A DNA stretch of 64,000 nt from an uncultured Pelagibacteraceae bacterium (GTDB lineage: Bacteria; Pseudomonadota; Alphaproteobacteria; Pelagibacterales; Pelagibacteraceae): the NCBI GenBank assembly GCA_902533445.1, contig CACALX010000002.1:81515-145514 (forward strand), read 5' to 3'. The position numbers and the translations under genes are program-made. Each line of letters begins with the position of its first letter. The stretch's first letter is position 1. Positions 16,781 through 27,764 of this stretch are shown piece after piece. Below the pieces are notes generated by a model. The model was given only the letters and a program-made list of their open reading frames with translations. It was not told the origin of the DNA and ran no database searches.

Positions 16781-17983
16781 CTAAACTCTGCCGTATACAT
16801 CCTGATATCTGACAATATCAGTTTCCTTTAATATTGATCCTACTTGAGCTTCCATAATTTTAACTGGTTTTTGTCCAGAGTTTTGAACTCTATGAATAGC
16901 TTCTAGTGGTATAAATATATGTTCACCAGGTTTTTTAATAATTATATCGTTGTTAAGAGTAATTTTAGCATTTCCTTTTGTAACTAACCAATGTTCAGCT
17001 CTATGATGATGCTTTTGTAAACTTAATATTCCTTTTGGTTTTACATATAGCTCTTTAATTAAAAACTCTTTACCTTCAAATAGGTTCGTGTACCTACCCC
17101 ATGGTCTGTAATAAACATTTTTCTTCTTAATATATTTGTTTTTATTTTTGTCATACATTTTTAAAATTTCTTTCCAGCTTCCAAGATCTGACCAAGGTAT
17201 ATCTAATTTAATTGCATTAATTTCTTTTGTTTTTTCAAGGATTGCATAATCAAAAGATTTAGCAGTTGCTTTTATAAATGAAGCTTTATTTAAATGATAA
17301 ATATTTGATTTATATTTTGCTTTATTAACAGCTGTTACGCAATTTCTATATATTGTGGGGTTATATTTTTTAAAGTTATTGATAATTGAGTCTTTTCTAA
17401 GATAAAACATTCCTGAGTTCCAATATCCATTTTTTTTAATAATTTCTTTTGCTTTTACTTCTTTAGGTTTTTCAATAAATCTAGTTACTTTATTTATGTT
17501 GCCTTTAATTTTTTTTGTTAAGAAATAACCATAATCGCTTGTTGGAGATTTTGGTTTGATACCAAATACAAAAATATTATTTTCATTAAGATTGGACTTA
17601 TTTTTATTGATAGCTTCATTAAAAATATTCATTTTCTCAATCAAATGATCCGCTGTAAAAAACATTAATGGCTGATTATCAGGAATATCTTTAATTAAAG
17701 CTGTGCTTAAAATAGCTGGAGCTGTGTTTCTTTTTGCTGGTTCTACAACAATTTTATATTTATTGATTTTATTTTTTCTTAAATGTTGTTTAACTTTGCT
17801 TAGGTATTTTTTGTTTGTGCTGATAATTGGTACATCATAAATTAATGCTTTTGTTCTCTCTAAAGTTTTTCCAAGTAAAGTCCAATTCCCAAAATCAATA
17901 AACTGTTTAGCTTGATGATTTTTAGAATTAGGCCAAAGACGTGTGCCAGCACCACCACATAAAATAACTGGTCTTATTTTCAT
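16781..17983 (-). CDS. manC: Mannose-1-phosphate guanylyltransferase, ManC type
   Basis: The 400-residue protein has an N-terminal nucleotidyltransferase domain with the pyrophosphorylase signature CGGAGTRLWP at 9-18, and a C-terminal cupin (mannose-6-phosphate isomerase-like) domain from about 290, including QKHHHRAEHWLV and PGEHIFIP. It makes GDP-mannose from mannose-1-phosphate and GTP for surface polysaccharide. It is about 70 residues shorter than typical bifunctional ManC (roughly 470), the shortening being spread through the first domain. No other polysaccharide gene is adjacent. Its ATG abuts the ilvD stop, so it is probably cotranscribed with valS-ilvD. Confidence 0.88.
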   Translation of the reverse strand: MKIRPVILCGGAGTRLWPNSKNHQAKQFIDFGNWTLLGKTLERTKALIYDVPIISTNKKYLSKVKQHLRKNKINKYKIVVEPAKRNTAPAILSTALIKDIPDNQPLMFFTADHLIEKMNIFNEAINKNKSNLNENNIFVFGIKPKSPTSDYGYFLTKKIKGNINKVTRFIEKPKEVKAKEIIKKNGYWNSGMFYLRKDSIINNFKKYNPTIYRNCVTAVNKAKYKSNIYHLNKASFIKATAKSFDYAILEKTKEINAIKLDIPWSDLGSWKEILKMYDKNKNKYIKKKNVYYRPWGRYTNLFEGKEFLIKELYVKPKGILSLQKHHHRAEHWLVTKGNAKITLNNDIIIKKPGEHIFIPLEAIHRVQNSGQKPVKIMEAQVGSILKETDIVRYQDVYGRV

Positions 17984-19701
17984 TAAATTTCTGAGTAGTC
18001 TTTAACTTCCTTTTTCTTACCTGGATGAGTTGGAGCTCCTAAATATGCTGGTCCAACTGTTTGAGCATATTTCCACAAAGTTCCAGATCCAAAGTCAGAT
18101 TTTTTTTCTTTCCATTTTCCTCTTCTTGAAGCTAATTCTTTTTTAGAAAGTCTTACATTGATAGTTCCTTTTTTAGCATCAATATCAATGATATCTCCAT
18201 TCTTTAAAAGACCAATAGGACCCCCTAGAGCGGCCTCAGGGCCTACGTGACCCACACAAAAGCCTCTAGTAGCACCAGAGAACCTTCCATCAGTTATAAG
18301 AGCTACTTTCTCCCCTTTTCCCTGACCATAAATTGCTCCAGTTGTAGATAACATTTCTCTCATACCTGGACCTCCAACTGGTCCTTCGTATCTAATAATA
18401 ATCACATCACCATCATTATACTTTCTACTCTGAACAGCTTTCATAGCGCTTTCTTCATTATCAAAGCATCTTGCTTTTCCAGTAAATTGTAATTTCTTAA
18501 GTCCTGCAACTTTAACTATTGCTCCTTCTGGAGCTAAGTTACCTTTTAATCCAACAACACCCCCAGTTTGAGATAATGGATCTTTATAAGATCTCATTAC
18601 TTTTTGTTTGGTATTAAATTTAATATTTTTTAAATTTTCTTTCATGGTTTTACCTGTAACAGTCATGCAATCCCCATGAATATATCCACCTTCGTATAAA
18701 GTTTTTAATAACATAGGGACACCACCTGCTAACCACATATCTTTTGCAACATATTTTCCACCAGGTTTTAAATCTGCAAGATAAGGTGTTCTTTTAAATA
18801 TTTTAGCAACATCGATTAAATCAAATTTAATTCCTGCTTCATTAGCAATAGCTGGTAAATGAAGACCTGCATTAGTTGATCCACCTGTTGCAGCAACAAT
18901 TGTTGCAGCATTTTCTAAAGCTTTTCTTGTAACAATATCTCTTGGTTTAATTTTTTTCTGCAAAAGGTTCATAACCATTTTACCACTTTCTTTTGCGTAT
19001 TTATCTCTTTCTTCATAAGGAGCGGGAGTGCCTGCTGAATAAGGTAATGCTAGACCAATTGCTTCTGATACACATGCCATTGTGTTTGCCGTAAATTGTC
19101 CACCACAAGCACCTGCACTTGGGCAAGCTACTAATTCTAATTTTCTAAGTTCTGCTGCTGACATTTGACCTGATGAATGTTTTCCAACTGCTTCAAATAC
19201 ATCTACTACTGTTACATCTTTTCCTTTGTAAGTACCTGGAAGAATTGATCCTCCATAAATAAATACACTTGGTACATTTAATCTTACCATTGACATCATT
19301 AAACCTGGTAAAGATTTATCACATCCTGCAATACCAACTAATGCATCATAACAATGTCCTCTAACAGTAAGTTCAGCAGAGTCTGCAATAACCTCTCTTG
19401 AAATTAATGAAGATTTCATTCCTTCATGACCCATTGCAATCCCATCAGTAACAGTAATTGTACAAAATTCTCTTGGTGTTCCACCATTTGCTCTGACACC
19501 TTTTTTTACGGATTGCGCTTGTCTCATTAAAGCTATATTGCAAGGTGCTGCTTCATTCCAAGTTGAAACTACTCCTACAAAGGGCTTTGCTACATCTTTT
19601 TCTGTTTCACCCATTGCATAGTAAAAAGATCTATGTGGTGCTCTATCTGGTCCTAATGATGTATGTCTACTTGGAAGTTTCTTTTTATTAAATTTTGCCA
19701 T
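17983..19701 (-). CDS. ilvD: Dihydroxy-acid dehydratase
   Basis: At 572 residues this is full length for IlvD, which dehydrates 2,3-dihydroxy-isovalerate and 2,3-dihydroxy-3-methylvalerate in valine, leucine and isoleucine synthesis. The iron-sulfur ligands are visible as C54, C127 (in GCDKS) and C199 (in CPSAGACGG), and the substrate-binding GRFSG segment lies in the last quarter. The ATG overlaps the valS stop codon by one base. Coupling of valine synthesis with valyl-tRNA synthetase is notable. Confidence 0.97.
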   Translation of the reverse strand: MAKFNKKKLPSRHTSLGPDRAPHRSFYYAMGETEKDVAKPFVGVVSTWNEAAPCNIALMRQAQSVKKGVRANGGTPREFCTITVTDGIAMGHEGMKSSLISREVIADSAELTVRGHCYDALVGIAGCDKSLPGLMMSMVRLNVPSVFIYGGSILPGTYKGKDVTVVDVFEAVGKHSSGQMSAAELRKLELVACPSAGACGGQFTANTMACVSEAIGLALPYSAGTPAPYEERDKYAKESGKMVMNLLQKKIKPRDIVTRKALENAATIVAATGGSTNAGLHLPAIANEAGIKFDLIDVAKIFKRTPYLADLKPGGKYVAKDMWLAGGVPMLLKTLYEGGYIHGDCMTVTGKTMKENLKNIKFNTKQKVMRSYKDPLSQTGGVVGLKGNLAPEGAIVKVAGLKKLQFTGKARCFDNEESAMKAVQSRKYNDGDVIIIRYEGPVGGPGMREMLSTTGAIYGQGKGEKVALITDGRFSGATRGFCVGHVGPEAALGGPIGLLKNGDIIDIDAKKGTINVRLSKKELASRRGKWKEKKSDFGSGTLWKYAQTVGPAYLGAPTHPGKKKEVKDYSEI

Positions 19702-22328
19702 TATATACCCTTTATTGTTACTGATATTTTTTCAATATCATTCTTTAAATTATTATAATTAGTTTTTTCTTGTTCAACAATCTCTTTTGGTGCACGATCT
19801 ATAAAACTTTTATTCTCTAGTCTTTGAGATATTTTATTCATTTCTTGTTCTAATCTGCTTTGTTTATTAGTTAAGTTTTCTTTAATTAATTTTAAATCTA
19901 CATCTTTATCAAAGTAAATTTTAAATAAGTCACCTGAGACAACCATTGTTGCAGCAGATTTATCTAAATCATTATCAAGTATGTTGTTTATTCTTCCAAG
20001 TTTTTTTAGGATAACTTCATTCTTATTAATAAATTCTTTTTGATTGTCATTAATATCTTTAACTGAAACATCAATAAATGATCCAGGACTAACATTTAGT
20101 TCATTTTTAAAGGATCTAAGCTCTGAAATGATATTTATGATATTTTCTACCTGCTCAGTGCTATTATCTTTATTAACTTCTCCTGTTACCCAATTTTTAT
20201 ACATCAAATAATCATTGCCATTCTTATCAAATTGGTCTTTGAGCCATATTTCCTCTGTTAAGAATGGAATAAATGGGTGAAGTAAAATCAATATATGTTT
20301 AAATACATAAGATGATACTTTTTTAACCTCTGCTTTTGCATCATTATCATCTGAAAATAGAATAGTTTTAGATAATTCTAGGTACCAATCACAATATGAG
20401 TGCCAAGCAAACTGGTAAGCGTTTTTAGCAGCTTCATCAAATCTATAATCTTCAAGGTTTTTTTGAATTTTGTTCTTTGCCTCTATTAGCTCTGAATATA
20501 TCCACTTATTAATATTTACATTTAAATTAGGAAGATCTTCAATATCTTTAAAATCACATTCATTTGTTATTAAAAAGTTATTAGCATTCCATAATTTGTT
20601 TAAAAAATTTCTATATCCTTTAACTCTATCTTCAGAAAGCTTAACGTCAGTACCTGGTGACGCCATTGAGAGTAAAGTAAATCTTAATGCATCTGCACTA
20701 TATTTTTCTATTAAATCTAATGGATCAATTACGTTTCCTTTAGATTTAGACATCTTTTGTCCTTTCTCATCTCTTACTAATGCGTGAACATAAATATTTT
20801 TAAACGGTTCTTTATTTAAAAATTCAGTGCCAAACATAATCATTCTGGCAACCCAGAAAAATATAATATCAAAACCTGTTACAAGTACTGATGTTGGATA
20901 AAATTTATCTACATACTTATTATCATCAGGCCAACCAAGTGTTGCAAAAGGCCATAAGCCAGATGAAAACCAAGTGTCTAAAACATCTGGATCACGAGTT
21001 AGTTCAACATCTTTGCCATAATGTTTTTTAGCTTTTTGTTTTACATCATCTTCATTTTCAGAAACAAATATTTTTTTATCTGGGCCATACCAAGCAGGTA
21101 TTTGATGTCCCCACCACAATTGTCTAGAAATACACCAGGGTTCAATATTATTCATCCATTGAAAATATGTCTTTGACCAATTTTCAGGAAAAAAATTTGT
21201 TTTTTTTGAATTAACAACTTCTTTTGCTTTAACTGATAATTTGCCAGCATCAGCAAACCATTGCTCTGTAAGAAAAGGTTCAATTATAGAATTAGATCTA
21301 TCTCCATAAGGGACTTTATTTTTAATATTTTCTTCTTTTACAAAAAATTCTTTTTCTTTGAGTTCTTTTAAAATTATTTTTCTAGCTTCAAATCTATCAA
21401 GACCTTTATAGTGTTCAGGTGCGTTTTCATTTATTTTACCTTCTTCAGTAAAAATATTAATGATTTCAAGATTGTTTCTTTGACCAACATCATAATCATT
21501 AAAGTCATGTGCAGGAGTTATTTTTAATGCCCCTGTACCCTGTTCAGGATCAGCATAATCATCTTCTATAATTTTTATTTTTCTACCAACAATTGGAATG
21601 GTTACTGTTTTACCAACAAATGATTTGAACCGATCATCTTTAGGATTAACAGCTATAGCGGTATCACCTAGCATTGTTTCAGGTCTTGTAGTTGCTATAG
21701 TTATAAATTCACTAGTTCCATCTATAGGATATTTAATGTAATAAATTTTTGAATTTACTTCTCTTTGATCTACTTCTAAATCTGAAATAGCTGTCTTAAG
21801 AACAGTATCCCAGTTTACCAATTTCTTATCTTTGTAAATTAAACCTTTATTGTAAAGTTCAACAAATACTTTAATGACTGATTTGGATAAATTTTCATCC
21901 ATAGTAAATGCATTTCTTGACCAGTCACAAGAACAACCTAGTTTTTTTAATTGATTAATTATTATGTCACCATATTGCTCTTTCCATTCCCAAACTTTTT
22001 CAATAAATCTATCCCTACCAATGTCATTCTTATCTATCTTTTCAGAGGTGAGTTTTTTTTCTACTAAAGCTTGCGTTGCAATACCAGCATGGTCAGTTCC
22101 TGGTTGCCATAAAGTTTCATAATTATTCATTCGGTGATAACGCACTAATAAATCTTGAATAGAATTATTTAATGCATGCCCCATATGTAGGCTACCAGTT
22201 ACATTTGGTGGAGGAATTACTATTGAAAATTTTTTAGAATTTTCTTTTGGTTTAAATAATTCGTTTTTTTCCCAATATGAATAAATCTTATTTTCAACTT
22301 CAGAATGGATATATTTATCGTTACTCAT
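19701..22328 (-). CDS. valS: Valyl-tRNA synthetase
   Basis: The 875-residue class I synthetase has the HMGH version of the HIGH motif at 48-51, an editing domain ([12 protein letters not shown] near 213), the KMSKS loop around residue 525, a tRNA anticodon-binding region, and a C-terminal coiled coil of about 70 residues. These features and [10 protein letters not shown] at the start identify ValRS. It heads the valS-ilvD-manC run. No leader peptide or T-box is apparent in the 122-base gap before the tRNA-Cys gene. Confidence 0.97.
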   Translation of the reverse strand: MSNDKYIHSEVENKIYSYWEKNELFKPKENSKKFSIVIPPPNVTGSLHMGHALNNSIQDLLVRYHRMNNYETLWQPGTDHAGIATQALVEKKLTSEKIDKNDIGRDRFIEKVWEWKEQYGDIIINQLKKLGCSCDWSRNAFTMDENLSKSVIKVFVELYNKGLIYKDKKLVNWDTVLKTAISDLEVDQREVNSKIYYIKYPIDGTSEFITIATTRPETMLGDTAIAVNPKDDRFKSFVGKTVTIPIVGRKIKIIEDDYADPEQGTGALKITPAHDFNDYDVGQRNNLEIINIFTEEGKINENAPEHYKGLDRFEARKIILKELKEKEFFVKEENIKNKVPYGDRSNSIIEPFLTEQWFADAGKLSVKAKEVVNSKKTNFFPENWSKTYFQWMNNIEPWCISRQLWWGHQIPAWYGPDKKIFVSENEDDVKQKAKKHYGKDVELTRDPDVLDTWFSSGLWPFATLGWPDDNKYVDKFYPTSVLVTGFDIIFFWVARMIMFGTEFLNKEPFKNIYVHALVRDEKGQKMSKSKGNVIDPLDLIEKYSADALRFTLLSMASPGTDVKLSEDRVKGYRNFLNKLWNANNFLITNECDFKDIEDLPNLNVNINKWIYSELIEAKNKIQKNLEDYRFDEAAKNAYQFAWHSYCDWYLELSKTILFSDDNDAKAEVKKVSSYVFKHILILLHPFIPFLTEEIWLKDQFDKNGNDYLMYKNWVTGEVNKDNSTEQVENIINIISELRSFKNELNVSPGSFIDVSVKDINDNQKEFINKNEVILKKLGRINNILDNDLDKSAATMVVSGDLFKIYFDKDVDLKLIKENLTNKQSRLEQEMNKISQRLENKSFIDRAPKEIVEQEKTNYNNLKNDIEKISVTIKGI

Positions 22329-22450
22329 TGATTTTAAAGTTTATAATTTAATAATCTTATTTAACAATAATCAATTTGGATCGTTATTTAATAGACTAAT
22401 ATAAAAAATTTAATATAAAAAGGCCTGAAGCTATTCGTCTAAAACAAGAT

Positions 22451-22524
22451 GGCAACGTGGCGGAATGGTTACGCAGAGGATTGCAAATCCTTGTATCCCG
22501 GTTCGATTCCGGGCGTTGCCTCCA
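22451..22524 (+). tRNA. tRNA-Cys (GCA)
   Basis: A full cloverleaf can be drawn. The acceptor stem GGCAACG pairs with CGTTGCC, the anticodon loop TTGCAAA gives anticodon GCA, and a T arm containing GGTTCGATTCC follows, with the 3' CCA encoded (22522-22524). Confidence 0.96.
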
Positions 22525-22574
22525 AAAATAATCTTGTTTTAGTTTTAAAAAAAAGTAAGTTGTGTTTTTTACAT

Positions 22575-22650
22575 TCCTCGGTAGCTCAGTTGGTAGAGCA
22601 GTTGACTGTTAATCAATTGGTCGCAGGTTCGAGTCCTGCCCGAGGAGCCA
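22575..22650 (+). tRNA. tRNA-Asn (GTT)
   Basis: The acceptor stem TCCTCGG pairs with CCGAGGA, the D arm is GCTCAGTTGGTAGAGC, the anticodon loop CTGTTAA gives anticodon GTT, the T loop is GGTTCGAGTCC, and CCA is encoded. It lies 50 bases after tRNA-Cys on the same strand and is probably cotranscribed with it. Confidence 0.96.
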
Positions 22651-22715
22651 AAAAAAGATTAATCTAGAATTATTAATAGTATCAATTAATTAAAGGGGGC
22701 TAATTTTGGTTATGA

Positions 22716-23087
22716 TTAAACTGCTTTAGAAATATTTGATCCTGAAATTTGTAAAGTTTTGTTAAATTTTAATTTTTGATCAGCATTAAGTTCTGAATAA
22801 ACTTTTGCTAAAAAATTATAATTAACATTCATATGCCCTTCTTGAGATTTTTCTAAGTTAACTAAATATTCTGAAAAATCTTCAAAAAAATAGTTAATCG
22901 GTACTTTTAAATAATTTGAAAGTTGAAGTAACCTAATTGAACTTACTCCATTAGTTCCTTTTTCATATTTTTGAATTTGTTGAAATGTAACGTTAATTGC
23001 TTTTGCTACTTTTGTTTGAGTTAAACCTAAAGCCAATCTTCTTAACTTAAGTTTATTCCCTAAGTGTTTGTTGAAGTTATCTTCCAT
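22716..23087 (-). CDS. XRE/Cro-type helix-turn-helix transcriptional regulator
   Basis: The 123-residue protein has an N-terminal HTH_3 domain (about residues 12-66) with LTQTKVAKAINVTFQQIQKY as helix 2, turn and recognition helix, and a short C-terminal helical tail. Single small XRE regulators of this kind are common in alphaproteobacteria. The target is unknown. It is a lone gene, convergent with the tRNA pair and downstream of the amino-acid transporter operon on the same strand. A purine-rich Shine-Dalgarno (AGAGGGG) precedes the ATG. Confidence 0.88.
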   Translation of the reverse strand: MEDNFNKHLGNKLKLRRLALGLTQTKVAKAINVTFQQIQKYEKGTNGVSSIRLLQLSNYLKVPINYFFEDFSEYLVNLEKSQEGHMNVNYNFLAKVYSELNADQKLKFNKTLQISGSNISKAV

Positions 23088-23171
23088 TAAGACCCCTCTT
23101 AATTAAATTTTAAAAGACTATTGAACAAATTTATTTCAGCTACTGCAATAGAAAAATTTATTTATTTTAAT

Positions 23172-23217
23172 AAAAAAACCTTAAAAACTAAAAACCTGTC
23201 AAGCAATTGTTAAGGTT
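23172..23217 (-). terminator. Probable terminator of the aap operon
   Basis: On the minus strand, AACCTTAA (23217-23210) and TTAAGGTT (23184-23177) can form an 8-bp stem around a 25-base loop, followed directly by UUUUU. It starts 17 bases after the aapP stop codon. The long loop makes it a weaker call than the other terminators. Confidence 0.5.
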
Positions 23218-23233
23218 AGAATGTATATAATTT

Positions 23234-23968
23234 TTATAAGATTTGGCTTAAGAAAAGCTTAGTACGATCACTCTTTGGATTAGCAAAAAACTCTTTTGTA
23301 TCAGCTTTTTCTACTATCATACCTTCATCCATAAAGATCATTTTATCTGCAACTTCTTTAGCAAAGCCCATTTCGTGTGTAACTACGATCATCGTCATAC
23401 CTTGGTTAGCTAAATTGACCATTACATCTAAAACTTCCTTAATCATTTCAGGGTCAAGGGCTGATGTTGGTTCATCAAACAACATAATCTTTGGTTCCAT
23501 ACATAAAGCTCTCGCAATTGCGACCCTTTGCTGTTGACCACCAGATAATTGACCTGGAAATTTTTGAGCTTGATCAAGAATTTGTACTCTTTCTAAATGT
23601 TTTAATGCTAATTCTTCTGCTTCTTTTTTAGGCATTTTTTTTACCCAAATAGGAGCAAGTGTGCAGTTATCTACTATAGATAAATGAGGGAACAAATTGA
23701 ATTGCTGGAACACCATTCCAACTTCTGCTCTTATCTGTTCAATATTTTTTGTATCTTCAGTTAAAGTATTACCATCAACAATAATATCTCCTTGCTGATG
23801 CTCTTCTAATCTGTTTATGCATCTAATTAATGTGGATTTACCAGATCCAGATGGTCCACAAACTACAATTTTTTCTTTAGGTTTAACTTCTAAATTTATG
23901 TCTTTTAATACTTGAAAATCTCCAAACCATTTATTTACATTATTAATTTGAATAATACTGTCAGACAT
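23234..23968 (-). CDS. aapP: General L-amino acid ABC transporter ATP-binding protein
   Basis: The 244-residue polar-amino-acid-type ABC ATPase has Walker [10 protein letters not shown] at 38-46, signature LSGGQQQR near 142, Walker [12 protein letters not shown] near 163 and a histidine switch VTHEMGFA near 198. It supplies energy to AapQM. It lies 2 bases after aapM and closes the operon. Such transporters (Aap/YhdWXYZ) import a broad range of L-amino acids, a major nutrient source for oligotrophic marine alphaproteobacteria. Confidence 0.95.
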   Translation of the reverse strand: MSDSIIQINNVNKWFGDFQVLKDINLEVKPKEKIVVCGPSGSGKSTLIRCINRLEEHQQGDIIVDGNTLTEDTKNIEQIRAEVGMVFQQFNLFPHLSIVDNCTLAPIWVKKMPKKEAEELALKHLERVQILDQAQKFPGQLSGGQQQRVAIARALCMEPKIMLFDEPTSALDPEMIKEVLDVMVNLANQGMTMIVVTHEMGFAKEVADKMIFMDEGMIVEKADTKEFFANPKSDRTKLFLSQIL

Positions 23969-23970
23969 AA

Positions 23971-25413
23971 TTATCGCTCTGTTTTATATTTTTGTTCTAA
24001 ATTATAGCTATACTTACTCATTGCATAACAAATAATCCAGAAAATTATTGCTGCAAATACGTAGCCTTCCATTGCAAATCCTAACCATTCTGGATTAGTT
24101 TTTGCTAAATTTAACATTCCAACTATCTCTAATAATCCAACTACAAATATTAAAGGTGTATCTTTAACTAATGCTAAGAAAGTATTAGCAATACCAGGAA
24201 TTACTAATTTAAGTGCTTGAGGTAAGATTACAAATATGTGCATCTTCCAATATCCCATACCTAATGATTTTGCTGCCTCGTATTGGCCTCTTGGTAAAGC
24301 TTGTAAGCCTCCTCTTATAACTTCTGCAACATATGCAGCTTCAAATAATGAAATTGCAATAATTGCTCTAACCAATTTATCGATAAAGAAATCTTCAGGT
24401 AAAAACATTGGAAACATTACAGCAGACATAAATAGAACAGTAATTAACGGTACCCCTCTCCAGAACTCAATGAAACCAACTGATATATATCTAATCAAAG
24501 GTAAGTCTGATCTTCTACCAAGAGCGAAAGCCATCCCTATAGGAAAACAGAAAATTAAACAAAAAAAAGAAATAATGAATGTTAGGGATAATCCACCCCA
24601 TGCTCCTGTCTCAACCCAGTTTAATCCGTCAAGTTTACCAAGCTCGATTAACTCTTCATAAAACACAAAGTATTTAAGAACTATATAAAGTGTTAATGGA
24701 ACAATCAAAAAATAATAGAATTTAAATCTACTTGGAATAAAAAATCCAAGAATAATTGAAATAACTGCTGCGATTATACCATAAGAAAAATCAAAAAATA
24801 CTGGACCACCTGATATAAAAAAGAAAATAAATAAGAATGCAATAAAAGGGTAAATAACTACATAGTATAAAGTTAAATACTTTTTAAATTTCTCTGTTGC
24901 AAAGTAACCTACTGAACCGAGCAAAGCTAAAGAAACAAAAGATAAATTTATTCTCCATTGTTCAGCATTTGGATACATTCCATACATAAATCTGTTTAAC
25001 CAGACTTTTATATATGTCCAACATGCACCAGACCCAGAACAAACGTCTTTACTGTCACCAGCAAAACTAGCATCAACAAAAAACCAGCTTAGAATTGGTG
25101 GTGTTGCTTTAATTATTACAAAAATAATTAATAATGAAAGAACAGCATTAAAACTATTGGTATTAATATTTTTATTTAGACTATCTAAAAATTTATAACC
25201 ACTATGTTCAATCCTGATAAAGTGAAGACCTATAAATCCAATTACCAAAGGTATAAAAAAACTCAATAAAGTTGGTAGGAAACCAGTGATGTTAACATTA
25301 AAAAATGAATTCAAAAATACATCTAAAACACTAATAAAAAATAAGAAAGAACCTAAATACAAAAATGTATTTAAATTTTCTATATCAGGTCTTAAAAAAT
25401 TAATTTTTGACAT
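23971..25413 (-). CDS. aapM: General L-amino acid ABC transporter permease, AapM type
   Basis: The 480-residue inner-membrane protein has about eight hydrophobic segments and a long periplasmic stretch near residues 115-155 holding two cysteines. The C-terminal His/Glu/Gln/Arg-type permease domain has the EAA loop ([15 protein letters not shown]). It is longer than generic amino-acid permeases, which is characteristic of AapM. It is one base from aapQ and two from aapP. Confidence 0.93.
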   Translation of the reverse strand: MSKINFLRPDIENLNTFLYLGSFLFFISVLDVFLNSFFNVNITGFLPTLLSFFIPLVIGFIGLHFIRIEHSGYKFLDSLNKNINTNSFNAVLSLLIIFVIIKATPPILSWFFVDASFAGDSKDVCSGSGACWTYIKVWLNRFMYGMYPNAEQWRINLSFVSLALLGSVGYFATEKFKKYLTLYYVVIYPFIAFLFIFFFISGGPVFFDFSYGIIAAVISIILGFFIPSRFKFYYFLIVPLTLYIVLKYFVFYEELIELGKLDGLNWVETGAWGGLSLTFIISFFCLIFCFPIGMAFALGRRSDLPLIRYISVGFIEFWRGVPLITVLFMSAVMFPMFLPEDFFIDKLVRAIIAISLFEAAYVAEVIRGGLQALPRGQYEAAKSLGMGYWKMHIFVILPQALKLVIPGIANTFLALVKDTPLIFVVGLLEIVGMLNLAKTNPEWLGFAMEGYVFAAIIFWIICYAMSKYSYNLEQKYKTER

Positions 25414-26565
25414 TTATTTTTCCTTAATAGCAATTTTTTTATTGTACCAATTCATCAATATAGAAATTGATATACTCAAACTTAAGTAAGTAAGCATAGT
25501 AATAGAAACGATCTCAATAGCTTTTCCTGTTTGCATTAATGCAGTACCTGCAAATACTAAAACCAAATCTGGATATGCAATTGCAGCTGCTAATGATGAA
25601 TTTTTTGTTAAGTTCAAATATTGATTGGTAGTTGGTGGTATAATAATTCTTAAAGCTTGAGGCATAACTACTAATTTTAAAACTTGATTTGGGTTTAACC
25701 CAATTGATGCAGCAGCCTCTTTTTGTCCTTTTCCAACTCCTTGAATTCCAGCTCTTACACATTCTGCAATAAAAGTAGCTGTATATAAGGCTAAAGATAA
25801 AGTTAATGCAATTAATTCTGGTGGTAAATTTAATCCACCTTCATATCTATAAGAAGTTACAGCTAGTTGTTTTAACTTAGGTATCTCAAATGAAAGGTTT
25901 ACACCTCCGATTAAAAAACTTAACAAAGGAAATATTAAAATTAATCCTAGAGATATCCATAACACAGGTAACTGTTTACCTTGAGTTTCTTGAACTTTTT
26001 TTGCATGAACTCTGATAACTACAATTGCAATTATTGCTGCAACCGTTGAATAAAAGAAAACATTAAAATTTTCCCAAACAAAAGCTGGAACATATAGACC
26101 TTTAATAGTTAAAAAGAAAACACCAAACATTGCATCAGCATCTTGAGGTAAAGGTAATGCTCTTAAAGCCGCAAAATACCAAAAAAATATTTGTAAAAGT
26201 AATGGAATATTTCTAAAAAATTCCACGTAGAAAGCAGCAAATTTATTAATTAAATAATTTGGTGAAAGTCTTGCAACACCGACAATTATTCCAAGTATAG
26301 TTGCAATAATAATTCCAATTACAGAAACCAAAATAGTATTTAACAAACCAACAAGATAAGCTCTAAAATATGAGTGAGAACCATCATATTCAATTAAAGA
26401 AAATTGAACATCAAATGAAGATTCTTGAGATAGAAAACCATATCCAAAATCAATACCTCTATTTTCCATATTGACTTGGGCGTTATAACTAAAGAAACCA
26501 AAAACTAGAACTACTGCTAAAACTGTAATTAATTGAGGAACTATTTTTTGCAATTTGAGGTTCAT
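25414..26565 (-). CDS. aapQ: General L-amino acid ABC transporter permease, AapQ type
   Basis: The 383-residue permease has an N-terminal membrane helix, a GLLNTILVS-type segment that opens the permease domain, an additional hydrophobic insert near 175-215, and the EAA loop (GQKEAAASIGLNPNQ). It pairs with AapM as a heterodimeric channel. It is separated from the binding-protein gene by a strong terminator, so its expression probably depends on readthrough. Confidence 0.93.
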   Translation of the reverse strand: MNLKLQKIVPQLITVLAVVLVFGFFSYNAQVNMENRGIDFGYGFLSQESSFDVQFSLIEYDGSHSYFRAYLVGLLNTILVSVIGIIIATILGIIVGVARLSPNYLINKFAAFYVEFFRNIPLLLQIFFWYFAALRALPLPQDADAMFGVFFLTIKGLYVPAFVWENFNVFFYSTVAAIIAIVVIRVHAKKVQETQGKQLPVLWISLGLILIFPLLSFLIGGVNLSFEIPKLKQLAVTSYRYEGGLNLPPELIALTLSLALYTATFIAECVRAGIQGVGKGQKEAAASIGLNPNQVLKLVVMPQALRIIIPPTTNQYLNLTKNSSLAAAIAYPDLVLVFAGTALMQTGKAIEIVSITMLTYLSLSISISILMNWYNKKIAIKEK

Positions 26566-26580
26566 TTAAGAGCTTATAAA

Positions 26581-26610
26581 AAAAAGGGCTAGAAAAATCT
26601 AGCCCTTTTT
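26581..26610 (-). terminator. Intrinsic terminator between aapJ and aapQ
   Basis: A perfect 13-bp stem, AAAAAGGGCTAGA (26581-26593) with TCTAGCCCTTTTT (26598-26610), closes a 4-base loop, with U residues at the minus-strand 3' side. It lies just after the aapJ stop and before aapQ, mirroring the pstS-pstC arrangement. Confidence 0.88.
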
Positions 26611-26628
26611 AATTAGTTAAATATGCAA

Positions 26629-27669
26629 TTATCTTGCAGGTGGTACGTAAAGAATTCCACCTTTAGTCCATAATTCATTTGGACCTCTGTCTGGTAAAAT
26701 ACCAGTGTCAGCTATGTTTCTCTTGTAGCTTTCACCATAGTTACCAACTTGCTTGATAATTCTTAAGCTCCACTCATTGTCTAGACCAAAAGCAGCACCT
26801 AATTCACCTTCAGCACCAACTAATCTTTTTACAGCTGGGTTATCTGAAGTTTTCATAGAATCTGCGTTGGCTGAAGTAATTCCATACTCCTCAGCTTCGA
26901 TCATAGCATTTAAAGACCATCTAACGATATCTTCCCATACTGAGTCACCTTGTCTAACAACTGGTCCTAAAGGCTCTTTAGAAACAGTTTCAGGTAATAC
27001 AATGTGATCATCTGGGTTACTCATTTTAGTTCTTTGTGCAGCAAGACCAGATTTATCAGTAGTGTAAGTATCACATCTACCAGCATCATAAGCAGCTACG
27101 ACTTCGTCGGCTTTTTCAAAAGCTACTGGCTCATAAGAAATTCCTTTAGAGTTAAAGAAGTCTCTCATGTTTAACTCAGTTGTTGTACCAATATTTGTAC
27201 AAGCTGAGATACCATTTTTGAATTGGCTTGTTGAAGTAATACCAGAACTTTTTCTAACCATGAAACCTTGACCATCGTAGAAGTTTACTCCAACGAAAGT
27301 TAGTCCGATATCAGCATCTCTAGAAAGAGTCCAAGTTGTGTTTCTTGATAAGATATCAATCTCACCAGAAGTTAAAGCCGTAAATCTTTCTTTAGCACTT
27401 AATGGTGTAAACTTAACTTTGTTTGCATCACCTAGTACTGCAGCAGCTACCGCTCTACATACATCAACATCAATACCAGTCCAATTTCCAGCTGCATCAG
27501 CATTAGAAAATCCTGGAAGACCCTGAGATACTCCACATCTTACAAACCCTTTCTTTTGGGTATTTTTAAGTGTTTTAGATTTTTTAGCAGCCATAGTTTC
27601 TGTTGTAAAAGTAAACAACACTGCAACCATTGCCACTAAAGAAGTTAATTGTTTTAAGTATTTAAACAT
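26629..27669 (-). CDS. aapJ: General L-amino acid-binding periplasmic protein AapJ
   Basis: The 346-residue solute-binding protein of family 3 has a signal peptide (residues 1-27, cleavage likely after TMA), then the family motif GFSNADAAGNWTGIDVDVCRA near 54 and AKERFTALTSGEIDIL near 92. It captures amino acids in the periplasm for AapQMP. A clear AAAAGGA ribosome binding site precedes the ATG. Its base composition is less AT-biased than the neighbouring genes and it is followed by a terminator, both consistent with high expression. Confidence 0.95.
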   Translation of the reverse strand: MFKYLKQLTSLVAMVAVLFTFTTETMAAKKSKTLKNTQKKGFVRCGVSQGLPGFSNADAAGNWTGIDVDVCRAVAAAVLGDANKVKFTPLSAKERFTALTSGEIDILSRNTTWTLSRDADIGLTFVGVNFYDGQGFMVRKSSGITSTSQFKNGISACTNIGTTTELNMRDFFNSKGISYEPVAFEKADEVVAAYDAGRCDTYTTDKSGLAAQRTKMSNPDDHIVLPETVSKEPLGPVVRQGDSVWEDIVRWSLNAMIEAEEYGITSANADSMKTSDNPAVKRLVGAEGELGAAFGLDNEWSLRIIKQVGNYGESYKRNIADTGILPDRGPNELWTKGGILYVPPAR

Positions 27670-27708
27670 TATTCTTCCTTTTAGTTATTTTTATTTGTTA
27701 ACAAATAA

Positions 27709-27727
27709 TTCAAAACTTAGTTTTGAA
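27709..27727 (-). repeat. Inverted repeat at the start of the aapJ leader
   Basis: TTCAAAAC (27709-27716) and GTTTTGAA (27720-27727) flank TTA. The repeat falls at or just after the predicted transcription start of aapJ, so it could be an operator or a 5' mRNA hairpin. Confidence 0.45.
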
Positions 27728-27735
27728 TACGCAGG

Positions 27736-27764
27736 ATTAAAACATTTTAAAAAAACTACTTCAA
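27736..27764 (-). promoter_or_regulatory. Candidate sigma-70 promoter of aapJ
   Basis: On the minus strand, TTGAAG (27764-27759), a 17-base spacer and TTTAAT (27741-27736) are correctly placed upstream of aapJ, predicting a leader of about 60 bases. It is a moderate match in AT-rich sequence. Confidence 0.42.

Noticed and set aside
22449..22667. A 72-codon plus-strand open frame
   Set aside because: It is composed of the tRNA-Cys and tRNA-Asn genes, and the apparent protein is tRNA read as codons.
24236..24661. A 141-codon plus-strand frame inside aapM, and similar opposite-strand frames in other genes
   Set aside because: They lie antisense to strongly conserved coding regions, have no recognisable domains or ribosome binding sites, and arise from codon bias.
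8869..27706. The palindrome ATTTGTTAACAAAT occurs at 8869-8882 (after pstS) and 27693-27706 (before aapJ)
   Set aside because: In such AT-rich DNA several perfect 14-base palindromes and many repeated 14-mers are expected by chance in 64 kb, and the two sites have different positions relative to genes.
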